DNA of 64,000 bases from JAWXUU01 sp044426045. Lineage in GTDB: Bacteria > Bacillota > Clostridia > Christensenellales > CAMQZB01. A program made the translations under genes and the position numbers. Location: positions 1 through 64,000 of the forward strand of contig JAWXUX010000008.1 of NCBI GenBank assembly GCA_044426045.1, read 5' to 3'. The notes beneath the pieces were generated by a model. The model was given only the letters and a program-made list of their open reading frames with translations. It did no database searches and had not been told where the DNA came from. This document shows, piece after piece, positions 16,263 to 24,998 of the stretch (positions are counted from its first letter, which is position 1; every line of letters begins with the position of its first letter).

Positions 16263-16479
16263 AATTTTCTTCTCCTATTCCAAGATACTTTGCTCTGAGA
16301 TATTTTGCTTGAGCATCAGAAATTTCCCTTCCCCAAAAGGCACTGTTGATTGAGCCATAGACTTCATCATAAAGGCAGTCGAGATACAACGGCTTATCTA
16401 TCAAGCCTTGCTTGAGAGCATCAATATCCTTCTGAAGAAATTTTGGCAAATTCACTTCCAAGTATCCTATATCTTCCAT
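16255..16479 (-). CDS. Small partner of the HipA-like kinase (putative antitoxin)
   Basis: 74 residues from the ATG at 16479, five bases after GGAGG. Acidic, with LPKFLQKDIDALKQGLIDK and a helical tail (SDAQAKYLRAKYLG). It has no helix-turn-helix like HipB, so it is not a classical antitoxin; the role is inferred only from the overlap with the kinase gene. Confidence 0.6.
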   Translation of the reverse strand: MEDIGYLEVNLPKFLQKDIDALKQGLIDKPLYLDCLYDEVYGSINSAFWGREISDAQAKYLRAKYLGIGEENYD

Positions 16480-16551
16480 TGTAACCTCCATTGTTATGCG
16501 TATATAATAAAAAAACCGAGTGTTAACTCAGCTTGCATTGTTTAATTTATT

Positions 16552-16637
16552 TGGTACCGAAGATCGGACTCGAACCGACACGAAGTTTCCTTCGAGGGAT
16601 TTTAAGTCCCTTGCGTCTGCCATTCCGCCACTTCGGC
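16552..16637 (-). tRNA. tRNA-Leu (anticodon TAA)
   Basis: Acceptor GCCGAAG/CTTCGGT, anticodon loop CTTAAAA in stem GGGA/TCCC, long variable arm as expected for tRNA-Leu, T loop TTCGAGT, encoded CCA. Last of a four-tRNA row on the minus strand. Confidence 0.95.
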
Positions 16638-16653
16638 TGATGAAGTTTTTTAT

Positions 16654-16727
16654 TGGAGGCGCCACCCAGATTTGAACTGGGGGTCAAGGTGTTGCAGACC
16701 GATGCCTTACCACTTGGCTATGGCGCC
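16654..16727 (-). tRNA. tRNA-Cys (anticodon GCA)
   Basis: Acceptor GGCGCCA/TGGCGCC, anticodon loop CTGCAAC with GCA, T loop TTCAAAT, encoded CCA. Confidence 0.95.
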
Positions 16728-16742
16728 CCGTGAATAAAAAAA

Positions 16743-16817
16743 TGGAGCGGGAAACGAGATTCGAACTCGCGACATTCGCCTTGGCAAGGCGACGCTCTAC
16801 CACTGAGCCATTCCCGC
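16743..16817 (-). tRNA. tRNA-Gly (anticodon GCC)
   Basis: Acceptor GCGGGAA/TTCCCGC, anticodon loop TTGCCAA with GCC, T loop TTCGAAT, encoded CCA. Confidence 0.95.
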
Positions 16818-16853
16818 ATACATTTTGGTTTTTCATTTGTTACATTAAAAAAA

Positions 16854-16929
16854 TGGTGGGAGTTATAGGGATCGAACCTATGACCCTCTGCTTGTAAGGC
16901 AGATGCTCTCCCAGCTGAGCTAAACTCCC
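16854..16929 (-). tRNA. tRNA-Val (anticodon TAC)
   Basis: Acceptor GGGAGTT/AACTCCC, anticodon loop CTTACAA with TAC, T loop TTCGATC, encoded CCA. First tRNA after the promoter. Confidence 0.95.
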
Positions 16930-16969
16930 ACGCATCTGCAAATCACGGTGTCCCGTTGACTGCCTATAT

Positions 16970-16998
16970 AATATACCATAACCAAAATTAAAATGCAA
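16970..16998 (-). promoter_or_regulatory. Promoter of the tRNA row
   Basis: Minus strand TTGCAT (16998-16993), 17 bases, TATATT (16975-16970), about 40 bases before tRNA-Val. The rest of 16999-17300 is very AT-rich with T-tracts and no gene seen. Confidence 0.7.
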
Positions 16999-17306
16999 CT
17001 GTTTTTCGCAACTTTTTTTATTTTTTTTTCACTTTTTTTCACTTTTTTTAAAAAAATTTCGCACCCTCCCACTTTTGTCACTTCTCTTGCACAATTTGGC
17101 GATATTTTTTGCAAATCGCAACAAAAATCAATATCCCAATTTTCAATTCAAGCTTTATTTTTCGCTTTTCACTTCAGAAAAAACCTTATATTATAGCCAT
17201 ATTATTGAATTTTTATGCATTATTTTTATTATTTTTCTTGTTTTCGATAGAAATATACACAATTCGACGATAATATTCAAAATTCGCCGTTTGCGATGTT
17301 TTATTA

Positions 17307-17334
17307 TATGTACATAACATAACATTTGCAAATG
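17307..17334 (+). promoter_or_regulatory. Two palindromes ahead of the ArsR-type gene
   Basis: TATGTACATA (17307-17316) and CATTTGCAAATG (17323-17334), both perfect palindromes, lie 28-55 bases before the start codon. ArsR-type repressors usually bind such sites in their own promoter, so these are candidate operators. Confidence 0.45.
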
Positions 17335-17361
17335 ATGACAAAAATATTTTTTGGAGGATTT

Positions 17362-17706
17362 ATGCAAAGAGATTATATTCAGCTTGACAGCTACACCGGC
17401 GACATTCTTTCGACGTGTTTGCCAAGTGACGACCTTTTATATAGGCTTTCCGGTTTGTTTTCCATGTTTTCCGATTCGACCAGGCTAAAAATTATATACG
17501 CCCTTTCAATTTCCGAAATGTGCGTCACCGATCTTGCAATCGCACTTGATATCAATCAATCAACGCTGTCACATCAGCTGAAATCACTTCGCTCTGTTGG
17601 TGTGATTTCCGCAAAACGTCGCGGAAAAATCATTTTCTATTCCGCTTCAGTGGATTTTGTCAATGACCTCATGCTGAGCGGTGTCGATTTTTTGCGAAGA
17701 GTTTAA
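17362..17706 (+). CDS. ArsR/SmtB-family transcriptional regulator
   Basis: 114 residues from the ATG at 17362, which follows TTGGAGGATTT; the in-frame ATG at 17326 has no ribosome site. Winged helix-turn-helix: MFSDSTRLKIIYALSISEMC, then VTDLAIALDINQSTLSHQLK, then LRSVGVISAKRRGKIIFYSA. Cys in SEMCVTDL sits where metal-sensing members carry ELCVCDL, but only one Cys is present, so a metal-binding alpha-3 site is incomplete. It stands alone, with a perfect terminator after it. The controlled genes are not evident. Confidence 0.88.
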   Translation: MQRDYIQLDSYTGDILSTCLPSDDLLYRLSGLFSMFSDSTRLKIIYALSISEMCVTDLAIALDINQSTLSHQLKSLRSVGVISAKRRGKIIFYSASVDFVNDLMLSGVDFLRRV

Positions 17707-17816
17707 CCCACGCCAATTTCAGTTATTTACCATAATCAGTTATTTCTCATAAAAAGTTATTTCCCATAAAAAGTTTATACGTACTCTCCCATTTATGTTA
17801 CAAATGATAACCCCAC

Positions 17817-17850
17817 ATAATAAAAGCGTCACAACTGACGCTTTTATTAT
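17817..17850 (+). terminator. Terminator of the ArsR-type gene
   Basis: Perfect 15-bp stem (ATAATAAAAGCGTCA and its complement) with a CAAC loop, T-rich on both strands. Confidence 0.85.
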
Positions 17851-17884
17851 TGTATATTTTTAATTTAAGTATAATTCTAAAATG

Positions 17885-17985
17885 ATAGTAAGCAAGAGGC
17901 GAAGCCGAGTGCATTACCACAATTTTTAATTTTTAATTTTTAATTTTTAATTGAACGAAGTTTTTAATTTTTAATTTTTAATTAT
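17885..17985. repeat. Single-arm relative of the heptamer element (AATTTTT heptamers)
   Basis: A core GGCGAAGCCGAGTGCATTACCAC, also present in the other elements, is followed by tandem AATTTTT heptamers (17921-17950), a short GAACGAAG break and more heptamers up to the stop codon of the next gene at 17986. Confidence 0.75.
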
Positions 17986-18507
17986 TCAACTGCTAAGTTT
18001 AAAAATTCGCCACAGTTGATAGGCAAGTTGTCTTCTTATTCGTTTCATCAAAAAATCGAAAACGAAAAGCACCGCAAGCCCTGCTAGCACCAAACCCCAG
18101 ATTGGAAGTCCTAGCCCTTCAAAATCCACAAAAAAGTTCGCAAATTTCCACAAAACGAGCTCTACCACCACAAAAAACACGCCTTTCACGGCAGTTTTCA
18201 TAGCGACATTCATTTCGCGTTTTTCATCCTCGCAAAAGCAAAGCAAAACCGCATACGGCGCGAAAAATGCGACATAGGGAAGCACCATAACGAAGTTTGG
18301 AACAATCATCACCCCGACAAAAACCGAAGCAATCGCGACCAAAACGCCCCCCTTATAGCTACCCGCAAGAATTGGGGTCATAACGAAAAGCGATCCCGCC
18401 AAAAACATGGCGTAGTCAAGCATTGGAACACTGTTACCAACAGAAACGCAAATCGACGCAAATGCGGTGCAAAGCGCCGAAAGTGCAATCATTTTGCTTT
18501 GTTTCAC
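17986..18507 (-). CDS. Five- to six-helix membrane protein, ECF S-component-like
   Basis: 173 residues with about five hydrophobic segments (7-30, 33-50, 53-92, 108-125, 135-155) and a basic C-terminus (MKRIRRQLAYQLWRIFK). Length and pattern resemble substrate-specific (S) subunits of ECF vitamin transporters, but no substrate motif or ATPase module is seen nearby. Its start lies at the stop of the J-like gene (adjacent bases), so it belongs to the operon trpS, DUF5685, J-like, this gene. Confidence 0.6.
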   Translation of the reverse strand: MKQSKMIALSALCTAFASICVSVGNSVPMLDYAMFLAGSLFVMTPILAGSYKGGVLVAIASVFVGVMIVPNFVMVLPYVAFFAPYAVLLCFCEDEKREMNVAMKTAVKGVFFVVVELVLWKFANFFVDFEGLGLPIWGLVLAGLAVLFVFDFLMKRIRRQLAYQLWRIFKLSS

Positions 18508-19107
18508 CTAGCAACCTCCACACATATTGCAGAGGAGTGATGCACACAAGCAATCGCAACAATTGCAACCTATGCCACCCATTTGCTGACCGCCATATGG
18601 CTGACCATTTTGCTGTCTGTTTGCTTGCTCGGCTTTCACCTGTTCAACTTTTTCACCTTGCATGATTTTTTCAAGCCCTTCAAGGCTCGCCCTTGCACGG
18701 CTGTTTGATGGGTCAAGTTGAAGTGCGATTTCCAACTGCTTTTTGCTGTCGGTGTACCAACTTTTTTTATAAAATAAATTAGATTGATAATAGTGCCAAT
18801 CTGTATCCCTTTGCGAATATCCATCCAAAAGGGCTTGCGCTTTTTCAAGATTGCCTTCTTTGAGTGCGTTTTCCACTTGGAAATATTTTGAACTGCCAGA
18901 CTCTTCAGCGTGATATTCATTAAGCGCCAAAATTGCATCTTGATAGGCGTTATCAAGGTCGCGAAGGAAGTTCGCTGCCTTTGCACCCTCTTCACCTTCA
19001 AGGAACATCTTGTCGGTATATTCACGCTTCAAGGCATTATATCTCGCGTCGATTTCCTCACGCGTTGAAAGCCTTGAAATGCCTAGGATTTGGTAAAATT
19101 GTTCCAT
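18508..19107 (-). CDS. J-like/TPR protein with Cys-rich tail
   Basis: 199 residues. The N-terminus (FYQILGISRLSTREEIDARY) looks like a J-domain start, but the HPD tripeptide needed to stimulate DnaK is missing. A TPR-like part follows (about 75-150; LKEGNLEKAQALLDGYSQRD, LDPSNSRARASLEGLEK), then a Gln/Gly linker and a tail with nine Cys (IGCNCCDCLCASLLCNMCGGC region), which could bind metal or be lipid-modified. It overlaps the DUF5685 gene by 25 bases. Similar pairs occur in other Clostridia; function unknown. Confidence 0.7.
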   Translation of the reverse strand: MEQFYQILGISRLSTREEIDARYNALKREYTDKMFLEGEEGAKAANFLRDLDNAYQDAILALNEYHAEESGSSKYFQVENALKEGNLEKAQALLDGYSQRDTDWHYYQSNLFYKKSWYTDSKKQLEIALQLDPSNSRARASLEGLEKIMQGEKVEQVKAEQANRQQNGQPYGGQQMGGIGCNCCDCLCASLLCNMCGGC

Positions 19108-19988
19108 TTTTCCCCCTTTAAAATTGCTTTGGTTGCAATTTCCATACCCCTGAAAATGATATTTTCACAAAGGTCGGTGTTATATTGAAATTCTGAAAGA
19201 AGAAATTCTTCTTTGATTTTATTTAGTATTGTGAAAAACGTGAAATTCAATTCTTTCTCGTTGTCTTTCAAGAATTGCATTTTATTTTCAAAACCACCGT
19301 AGGAATTCAAAAATACGTTATAGTTTCCGCTTTCCGAATCGTCCTCAACATCGTCGATTGCATCAATTAAATATATCCACTTTCCCAAATTATAGCAAAG
19401 CGTTATAAAGTGATTATCAAGTTTTTTGATTTTTTCCGCTTCCCGCCCTTTCTGGAACTCTTCCGCCGTCAAAAACATACAACTTGCAACGGTTTTGCCG
19501 AAAGTGTCGCTGACTTTATCAACGCTTACTTCACCCGCTTTTTCCATTTCGCGAAGTGCCTCATATTGCGATAGTATCACCGCATCGGCTTTTGGAAAGT
19601 GGGCTTTTGCCCTTTTATATGGCTTGCCAAAAAGTTTCAACAGCACTTTTCTGGAAAACTTTCCGCCGTCCACCACATCGTCGATAAGTTTGTGGCTTGA
19701 CAAAAGCACATTCAGCGCCGCCATGAATTTCGTGAGCGCATTATCTTCCACCATCTTGCGACCCGTGAAGGGCTTTGTCACGCATTTCAGCGGAACAAGA
19801 TTCACATCTTCGCCAAGATAGTTGTGGATAAGACTGCAAAAAAACGCGACGTCATAGTTTATCACGAACTGACTTCTTTTGCAGAAACTGCCACCCATCG
19901 ACTTGCAGACACCACAATAAAAACTTTGATAAAGTTCGAGGTCTTTCAAATATAGATGAGGTTTTTCTGGCAAAATATATCCGAACAT
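19083..19988 (-). CDS. DUF5685 family protein
   Basis: 301 residues. Opening MFGYILPEKPHLYLKDLELY then FYCGVCKSMG is the signature of the DUF5685 family, all-helical cytoplasmic proteins found in Clostridia next to J-domain genes. Conserved acidic motif LIDAIDDVEDD at about 215-225 could bind metal and recalls helical terpenoid-synthase-like folds, but no activity is known. Overlaps trpS by one base (TAATG) and the J-like gene by 25, so the three are translationally linked. Confidence 0.75.
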   Translation of the reverse strand: MFGYILPEKPHLYLKDLELYQSFYCGVCKSMGGSFCKRSQFVINYDVAFFCSLIHNYLGEDVNLVPLKCVTKPFTGRKMVEDNALTKFMAALNVLLSSHKLIDDVVDGGKFSRKVLLKLFGKPYKRAKAHFPKADAVILSQYEALREMEKAGEVSVDKVSDTFGKTVASCMFLTAEEFQKGREAEKIKKLDNHFITLCYNLGKWIYLIDAIDDVEDDSESGNYNVFLNSYGGFENKMQFLKDNEKELNFTFFTILNKIKEEFLLSEFQYNTDLCENIIFRGMEIATKAILKGEKWNNFTKS

Positions 19989-20983
19989 TATCTCTCCACA
20001 AATCCGATTTTCTTATAGACTTTTCTGAGTGTTTTGCTAGCCATCCAAGACGCTTTATCCGCACCTTCTTTCATGACTTTTTTGAGGAATTCTTTATCGC
20101 CGAGATACTCAGCTTGCTTTTTTTGAATTGGCATAAGCATTCCCGCAACGGCCTCGCCCACCATTTCTTTGAATGAAGCATAAGAAACGCCCGCAAGGGA
20201 TTTTTCCGCTTCTTCAATGGTGATTTTGTTTGCAAAGGCATATATTGTGAGAAGGTTTGAAATTCCTGGTTTATCTTCGGCAAATCTGATTTGGTTATCT
20301 GAATCTGTCACTGCCTTTTTGAATTTTCTTATGATTGTGTCTTTATCGTCAAGAAGTGCGATCATTGCGTTTGGATTAGTGTCGGATTTCGACATTTTTG
20401 ATGTTGGCTCTTGCAAGCTCATGATTTTGCCAAACGTTTTTGGGATATAGCCATCAGGCACAACAAATGTGTCGGAATATCTTGAATTGAAACGAGTTGC
20501 GATATCGCGCGCGAGTTCGAGATGTTGTTTTTGATCCACACCAACTGGCACGAGCGCTGATTGATAAAGCAAGATATCGGCAGCCATAAGCGTTGGATAT
20601 GTGAAAAGCCCCGCGTTGATATTATCTTCGTGCTTTCTTGATTTATCCTTGAATTGCGTCATTCTTTGAAGTTCGCCCATATATGTGATTGTGTTTAGCA
20701 CCCAACCGAGCTCGGCATGAGCGGGCACGTGTGATTGAACGAAAATAGTCGTTTTTTCAGGGTCAAGACCGCACGCAAGGTAAAGCGCGAGAAGTTCCAC
20801 TGTTCTTTTTCTTAAAAGCGCAGGTTCTTGACGAACTGTGATTGAATGCAAATCTACCATTGAATATATACATTCATATTCGTCTTGGAAATCCGCAAAG
20901 TTTGCAAGCGCCCCGATATAGTTGCCAAGCGTCAAAATTCCCGTTGGCTGTATTCCTGAAAATAATCTTTTCTTTTCCATCAT
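19988..20983 (-). CDS. trpS: Tryptophanyl-tRNA synthetase
   Basis: 331 residues, normal length for the family. The class I signature is PTGILTLGNYIGA (13-25, HIGH-equivalent) and SKMSKSDTNPN near 195 (KMSKS). GVDQKQHLELARDIA is the tryptophan/adenylate region. It charges tRNA-Trp in the cytoplasm. No T-box leader is seen in the 80 bases between thrC and trpS, so regulation by uncharged tRNA is not supported. The downstream DUF5685 gene overlaps by one base. Confidence 0.97.
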   Translation of the reverse strand: MMEKKRLFSGIQPTGILTLGNYIGALANFADFQDEYECIYSMVDLHSITVRQEPALLRKRTVELLALYLACGLDPEKTTIFVQSHVPAHAELGWVLNTITYMGELQRMTQFKDKSRKHEDNINAGLFTYPTLMAADILLYQSALVPVGVDQKQHLELARDIATRFNSRYSDTFVVPDGYIPKTFGKIMSLQEPTSKMSKSDTNPNAMIALLDDKDTIIRKFKKAVTDSDNQIRFAEDKPGISNLLTIYAFANKITIEEAEKSLAGVSYASFKEMVGEAVAGMLMPIQKKQAEYLGDKEFLKKVMKEGADKASWMASKTLRKVYKKIGFVER

Positions 20984-21064
20984 TTTATCCCTTAGTGGCT
21001 TTTCGCCATTCTTGTTTTTTTGTTTATATATTTTTATTTATGTTTTATATATTATTTTTATCTA

Positions 21065-22546
21065 TTATTTTGAAACAAAACCTTTAACAGATGCTTTCAT
21101 TTTGTCTTTTTTGATAACTTCTTTGAATCTCGCAGTTGCACCTCTCAAGTTTTCGAAAGGAACTGGAAGTTCAACGCCAGAAAGTTCGTGGAATTCTTTC
21201 GCGTTTTTGAAGATATCGGCTGAAGTTTTCACGCCAAGACATTTCATCACATCTTCAAGGAATTTATATGGTGATGCTGTTGAAAGCGAAACAACTGGTG
21301 TTTCATCTTCAGTTTCACCGCGATAAAGGTCGGAAACAAACACGCCAACTGCTGTGTGTGGGTCAAGCGGATAGTCGCATTCTTCAAAGAAATCTGCAAT
21401 CATTTCAGCTGTTTCTTCTTCACTGCAATAGTCGCCATAAAAACTTGCTTCCAAAATTTTGAATTCTTCATCAGTGATTGAATATTTGCCTGTTTTTTTC
21501 AAGCTTTCCATTCTTGCAACAGTGAGTTTATCATCTCTTCCTGAAATTTCATAAAGAAGTCTTTCAAGGTTTGAAGAAATCAAGATATCCATTGATGGGC
21601 TCATTGTTTTGAAAAATTCTCTTGACAAGTCATATTCGCCAGTCTTGAAAAAGTCTGTCAACACGTTGTTTTCGTTTGATGCACAGATAAGCATATCAAC
21701 AGGCAAGCCCATTTGTTTTGCATAATACCCCGCAAGAATGTCACCAAAGTTACCAGTTGGAACAGAGAAGTGGATTTTATCCCCCGCTTTGATTTCGCCT
21801 GATTGAACAAGGTCGGCATATGAAGAGAAATAGTAAACGATTTGTGGCAAAAGTCTGCCAAAGTTGATTGAGTTGGCACTTGAAAGAATACTGCCGTTTT
21901 TCAAACATTCAGCCACAAACGCTTCGTCGCCAAAAATGTTTTTCACGCCAGTTTGGCAGTTATCAAAGTTGCCATCAACACCAACAACACAAACGTTTGA
22001 GCCTTCTTGGCTTGTCATTTGAAGTTTTTGAACATCTGAAACGCCTTCGCTTGGATAAAAGACAATAATCTTTGTTCCGTCAACATTTTTGAAGCCTTCG
22101 AGCGCCGCTTTGCCAGTGTCGCCACTTGTTGCAACCAAAATCACAACTTCTTCTTTCACTTCGCATTTTTTCATTGCAGTAGTGAGTGCATATGGCAAGA
22201 ATGTTAGCGCAACGTCCTTGAAAGCCATTGTTGGGCCATGGAAAAGTTCCATAATGAAAAGTTCATCAGAAATTTTCACAACAGGCGCAACGTCGCCATA
22301 AAATTTTGAATAGGCTTTTTCGCAAATGCCTTCGATTTCTTCTTTAGAAAAGTCTGTCATGAATTTTGAAAGAACTTTAACCGCTCTTTCAACGTATGTT
22401 TCTTCATACATTCCCTCAAGTTCTTCTTTTGAAATTGTTGGGATAGTTTCTGGAACGTAAAGTCCGCCACCACTGGCAAGTCCGTTAACGACTGCTCTTG
22501 AAAAAGATACTTTTTCACCATTATTTCTTGTGCTGATATATTGCAT
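21065..22546 (-). CDS. thrC: Threonine synthase
   Basis: 493 residues from the ATG at 22546 (site AAAGGAGATTTGTC); the longer frame to 22585 lacks a site. N-terminal segment YISTRNNGEKVSFSRAVVNG and LASGGGLYVPE are typical of the long bacterial form. The PLP lysine is Lys110 in GPTMAFKD; the phosphate loop is TSGDTGKAAL near 145. It converts O-phosphohomoserine to threonine. Ends 80 bases before trpS. Confidence 0.96.
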   Translation of the reverse strand: MQYISTRNNGEKVSFSRAVVNGLASGGGLYVPETIPTISKEELEGMYEETYVERAVKVLSKFMTDFSKEEIEGICEKAYSKFYGDVAPVVKISDELFIMELFHGPTMAFKDVALTFLPYALTTAMKKCEVKEEVVILVATSGDTGKAALEGFKNVDGTKIIVFYPSEGVSDVQKLQMTSQEGSNVCVVGVDGNFDNCQTGVKNIFGDEAFVAECLKNGSILSSANSINFGRLLPQIVYYFSSYADLVQSGEIKAGDKIHFSVPTGNFGDILAGYYAKQMGLPVDMLICASNENNVLTDFFKTGEYDLSREFFKTMSPSMDILISSNLERLLYEISGRDDKLTVARMESLKKTGKYSITDEEFKILEASFYGDYCSEEETAEMIADFFEECDYPLDPHTAVGVFVSDLYRGETEDETPVVSLSTASPYKFLEDVMKCLGVKTSADIFKNAKEFHELSGVELPVPFENLRGATARFKEVIKKDKMKASVKGFVSK

Positions 22547-22654
22547 GACAAATCTCCTTTGTTTATGTTTTAATTTACTTGACATATATAAGCACCTACA
22601 CTTATATATACTACGTTATTATACTATATTTTATTTTTTCTATCAACAAAATTA

Positions 22655-22690
22655 AAGGGTGAAACGAAATATTACTTCGATTTCACCCTT
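22655..22690 (-). terminator. Terminator of the anchored-protein pair
   Basis: Stem AAGGGTGAAA/TTTCACCCTT with a 16-base loop, between the stop at 22724 and thrC. Confidence 0.75.
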
Positions 22691-22723
22691 ATTTTTCCAT
22701 TTATTTCGATTTTACGCCATTTT

Positions 22724-23752
22724 TTATTCTGTGCGCGTTGTGATGATAAGTTCGCCGTTTTCAACGCCGTTCACTTCACCAAGGTTATTCAAAATTTTTG
22801 CAAGTAGTTCGCAAAGCGTGTTATTATAATTCATCAAAATTTCAGTGCCGTCGACAGATTCGCCTGTCGCGATACTCAAAAGTGATGTTGCGATAGTTGC
22901 AGTTTCAGTTTGCGAAAGTTTATTTATCAAAAGCGTGCTTTCGTCTACACCCATCGAAACCAACGCACCGTCTTCAAGGATATACTCGGAATCATACGTC
23001 ACATAAACATTTTCGCCTATTGTGATAACCCCCAAAGCATTGATTTCACTCACAACTTCGTCAGGGAGCGTGAGCATCATGACTGTTGTCATATAAATGC
23101 TGTTCCCATCTTGCGTTGGAGTTATGCTGACAAATTGGCAGTCATATTCTTGCATAAGTTCAAGAAGCATATCCGCCGTCATATTCTCGATCGCATCTTC
23201 ATATATATCAGAATCCACTGTATCAGAATCCGAAAGGTTCACTTTAGTTTCCATTGCCACAACTTGTTTTGTCGCAAGCAGTGTTGCTGATGAAAAATCC
23301 CCCGCATAAAGGCTGTTTGAGTCCAAATCCAGCAATGATTTCGTGCCGATTGCCATGTTCATGAGTGCTGAAAGTTCGCTTGAATTCATGGTGATTTCCA
23401 CCGATTCTTCAAAAATTAGCGGTTCTTCTGTCAATTTTGTCAAACTTTCGTCTTTATCTTCCGTCGAATTTGCAACAGTTGGGATTTTATCAATCACCGC
23501 GGTGTAGGTGTCGTCAGAAACCTCTTCTTCCTCCATTGTGCTTAAAACGCCAATAAGGATTTTGCCGATATTATAAAATGAAACATCCGCAAGACCTTGG
23601 TCTTCAAGTGAAACGCCATTGATTTCCACACCCTCGATACCAATTATTGAAGGCGTTATGAAAATCGATAAAACCACAATCAAAAGCGACACTATCATAA
23701 TCGCAACCATTATTTTTATTATTATATTAGATAAAAATTTTACAACTTTCAT
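22724..23752 (-). CDS. N-anchored protein, paralogue of the upstream gene
   Basis: 342 residues. One membrane segment at about 12-34, then an outer domain rich in Ser/Thr/Asp. The end, with ILMNYNNTLCELLAKILNNL then GELIITTRTE, matches that of the upstream protein (LLAGYNSMAGEIIADILNNY ... EINITTRTND). Mid-protein segments MTADMLLELMQEYDCQFVSI and MKALLDDLGATFTSI also align. The two are co-directional with 19 bases between them, so a tandem duplication is likely. No known family recognised. Confidence 0.65.
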   Translation of the reverse strand: MKVVKFLSNIIIKIMVAIMIVSLLIVVLSIFITPSIIGIEGVEINGVSLEDQGLADVSFYNIGKILIGVLSTMEEEEVSDDTYTAVIDKIPTVANSTEDKDESLTKLTEEPLIFEESVEITMNSSELSALMNMAIGTKSLLDLDSNSLYAGDFSSATLLATKQVVAMETKVNLSDSDTVDSDIYEDAIENMTADMLLELMQEYDCQFVSITPTQDGNSIYMTTVMMLTLPDEVVSEINALGVITIGENVYVTYDSEYILEDGALVSMGVDESTLLINKLSQTETATIATSLLSIATGESVDGTEILMNYNNTLCELLAKILNNLGEVNGVENGELIITTRTE

Positions 23753-23771
23753 TTTCCTGTTTCCTCACGAT

Positions 23772-24932
23772 TTAGTCATTAGTTCTTGTTGTTATGTTGA
23801 TTTCGCTTGAAGTTGCACCCGTCACAACGCCGTAGTTGTTCAAAATATCCGCGATGATTTCACCCGCCATGCTGTTGTAGCCCGCGAGAAGTGTTGATGT
23901 GTCGACATCCGCTGAAGAATAGCTTGAAAGTGCGATTCCCGCGATGAGTTCAGTGTTAGAATAATTGTATCCATTGATTTGAATTGTGCTTGTTGTCACT
24001 TCGATTGGGATAAGTGCTTCGCCGTCCATTTGATAGCTGACTTGATACGAAAATGTCATATCCGTTGTGAAAGATGAAATCAACATGCTAATAAAAATAT
24101 TGCTGTTTGATTGCACTTCTGAAATCACTTCCGCTGGCACTTCCATATCCATATCAACAGAAAGTGTGAGAATATCGCCAGAAACACTTTGGTCGATGCT
24201 TGTGAAAGTTGCACCAAGATCGTCAAGAAGTGCTTTCATTTCGTCTTTTGTCACCGAAACATTCACACTGTCTGCCATTTCAGCTTTGCCGTCCGCTTCA
24301 AGTCCATCTGCTGTCACTGTTTCATCGCTTGCAAGCAAAACATTGTTCAAAAGCTCGATAACATCGGATTCAACAAGCGAAAGATCACTGCTTTCGGAAA
24401 AATAAATTTTATTGTCAAGAAGGTCGGCATATGTAACCACAACTGCTTCCTCGCTTTCAGGCTCGCTGACCACTTCGCTTGAAGTTGCGGCACTGCCCTC
24501 GCTTGATGTGGTTGGAGCGGTTGTTGGAGCGGTTGTCGCTGCCGTTGTTGCTGCCGGAGAAGTTGTTGAAACAACGCTTTCATTTTCGTCATCTTCCGTT
24601 GAAACTTCCGCTTGATAGCTTGAAGCTTCCTCCGTTTCGTCGTTTCCACCAAAGAAACTGCCAACAAAAAGACCAATAACAAGTGCAAAAACTGCAACAA
24701 TACCACACAAAAGGGCGATTTTGTTTTTCTTCACGAAACCTGCTGTTTTATCCACCTTCTCGTCAAAGGTGAGCTTTGGTTTTTCTTCTTTTGGGATTTC
24801 TTGGTTTGCAGATTGCTCGCCTTGCTCGCCGTTTTCTTTGCTTGCCGTTTCTTCGCTTGGGTTTGAAGAATTTTCAGCAATTTCAGTGGTCATTGTTTCA
24901 TCATTAACCAATTTTTCATTATTATCTTCCAT
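23772..24932 (-). CDS. Single-pass membrane protein with acidic N-terminus, paralogue
   Basis: 386 residues. An acidic, Glu/Ser-rich cytoplasmic part (1-65) precedes a membrane segment (72-92, IALLCGIVAVFALVIGLFVG). A low-complexity Thr/Ala/Ser linker (about 115-160, TTAATTAPTTAPTTSS) leads to an outer domain of about 220 residues shared with the downstream gene. Such a layout suits a surface or cell-wall-spanning sensor or scaffold. Function unknown. Confidence 0.65.
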   Translation of the reverse strand: MEDNNEKLVNDETMTTEIAENSSNPSEETASKENGEQGEQSANQEIPKEEKPKLTFDEKVDKTAGFVKKNKIALLCGIVAVFALVIGLFVGSFFGGNDETEEASSYQAEVSTEDDENESVVSTTSPAATTAATTAPTTAPTTSSEGSAATSSEVVSEPESEEAVVVTYADLLDNKIYFSESSDLSLVESDVIELLNNVLLASDETVTADGLEADGKAEMADSVNVSVTKDEMKALLDDLGATFTSIDQSVSGDILTLSVDMDMEVPAEVISEVQSNSNIFISMLISSFTTDMTFSYQVSYQMDGEALIPIEVTTSTIQINGYNYSNTELIAGIALSSYSSADVDTSTLLAGYNSMAGEIIADILNNYGVVTGATSSEINITTRTND

Positions 24933-24998
24933 AAATACCTCTTAACAAATATTTTTCAGCACTACACCATTACATTTTTCAATAATTTCCAAATTTCT

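Noticed and set aside
16920..17317. Short reading frames in the AT-rich gap before the ArsR-type gene
   Set aside because: Low-complexity Phe/Lys/Ile translations of T-tracts without ribosome sites; the tRNA promoter lies inside.
20984..21064. T-box leader before trpS
   Set aside because: The gap to thrC is only about 80 bases and shows no T-box sequence or terminator/antiterminator pair.
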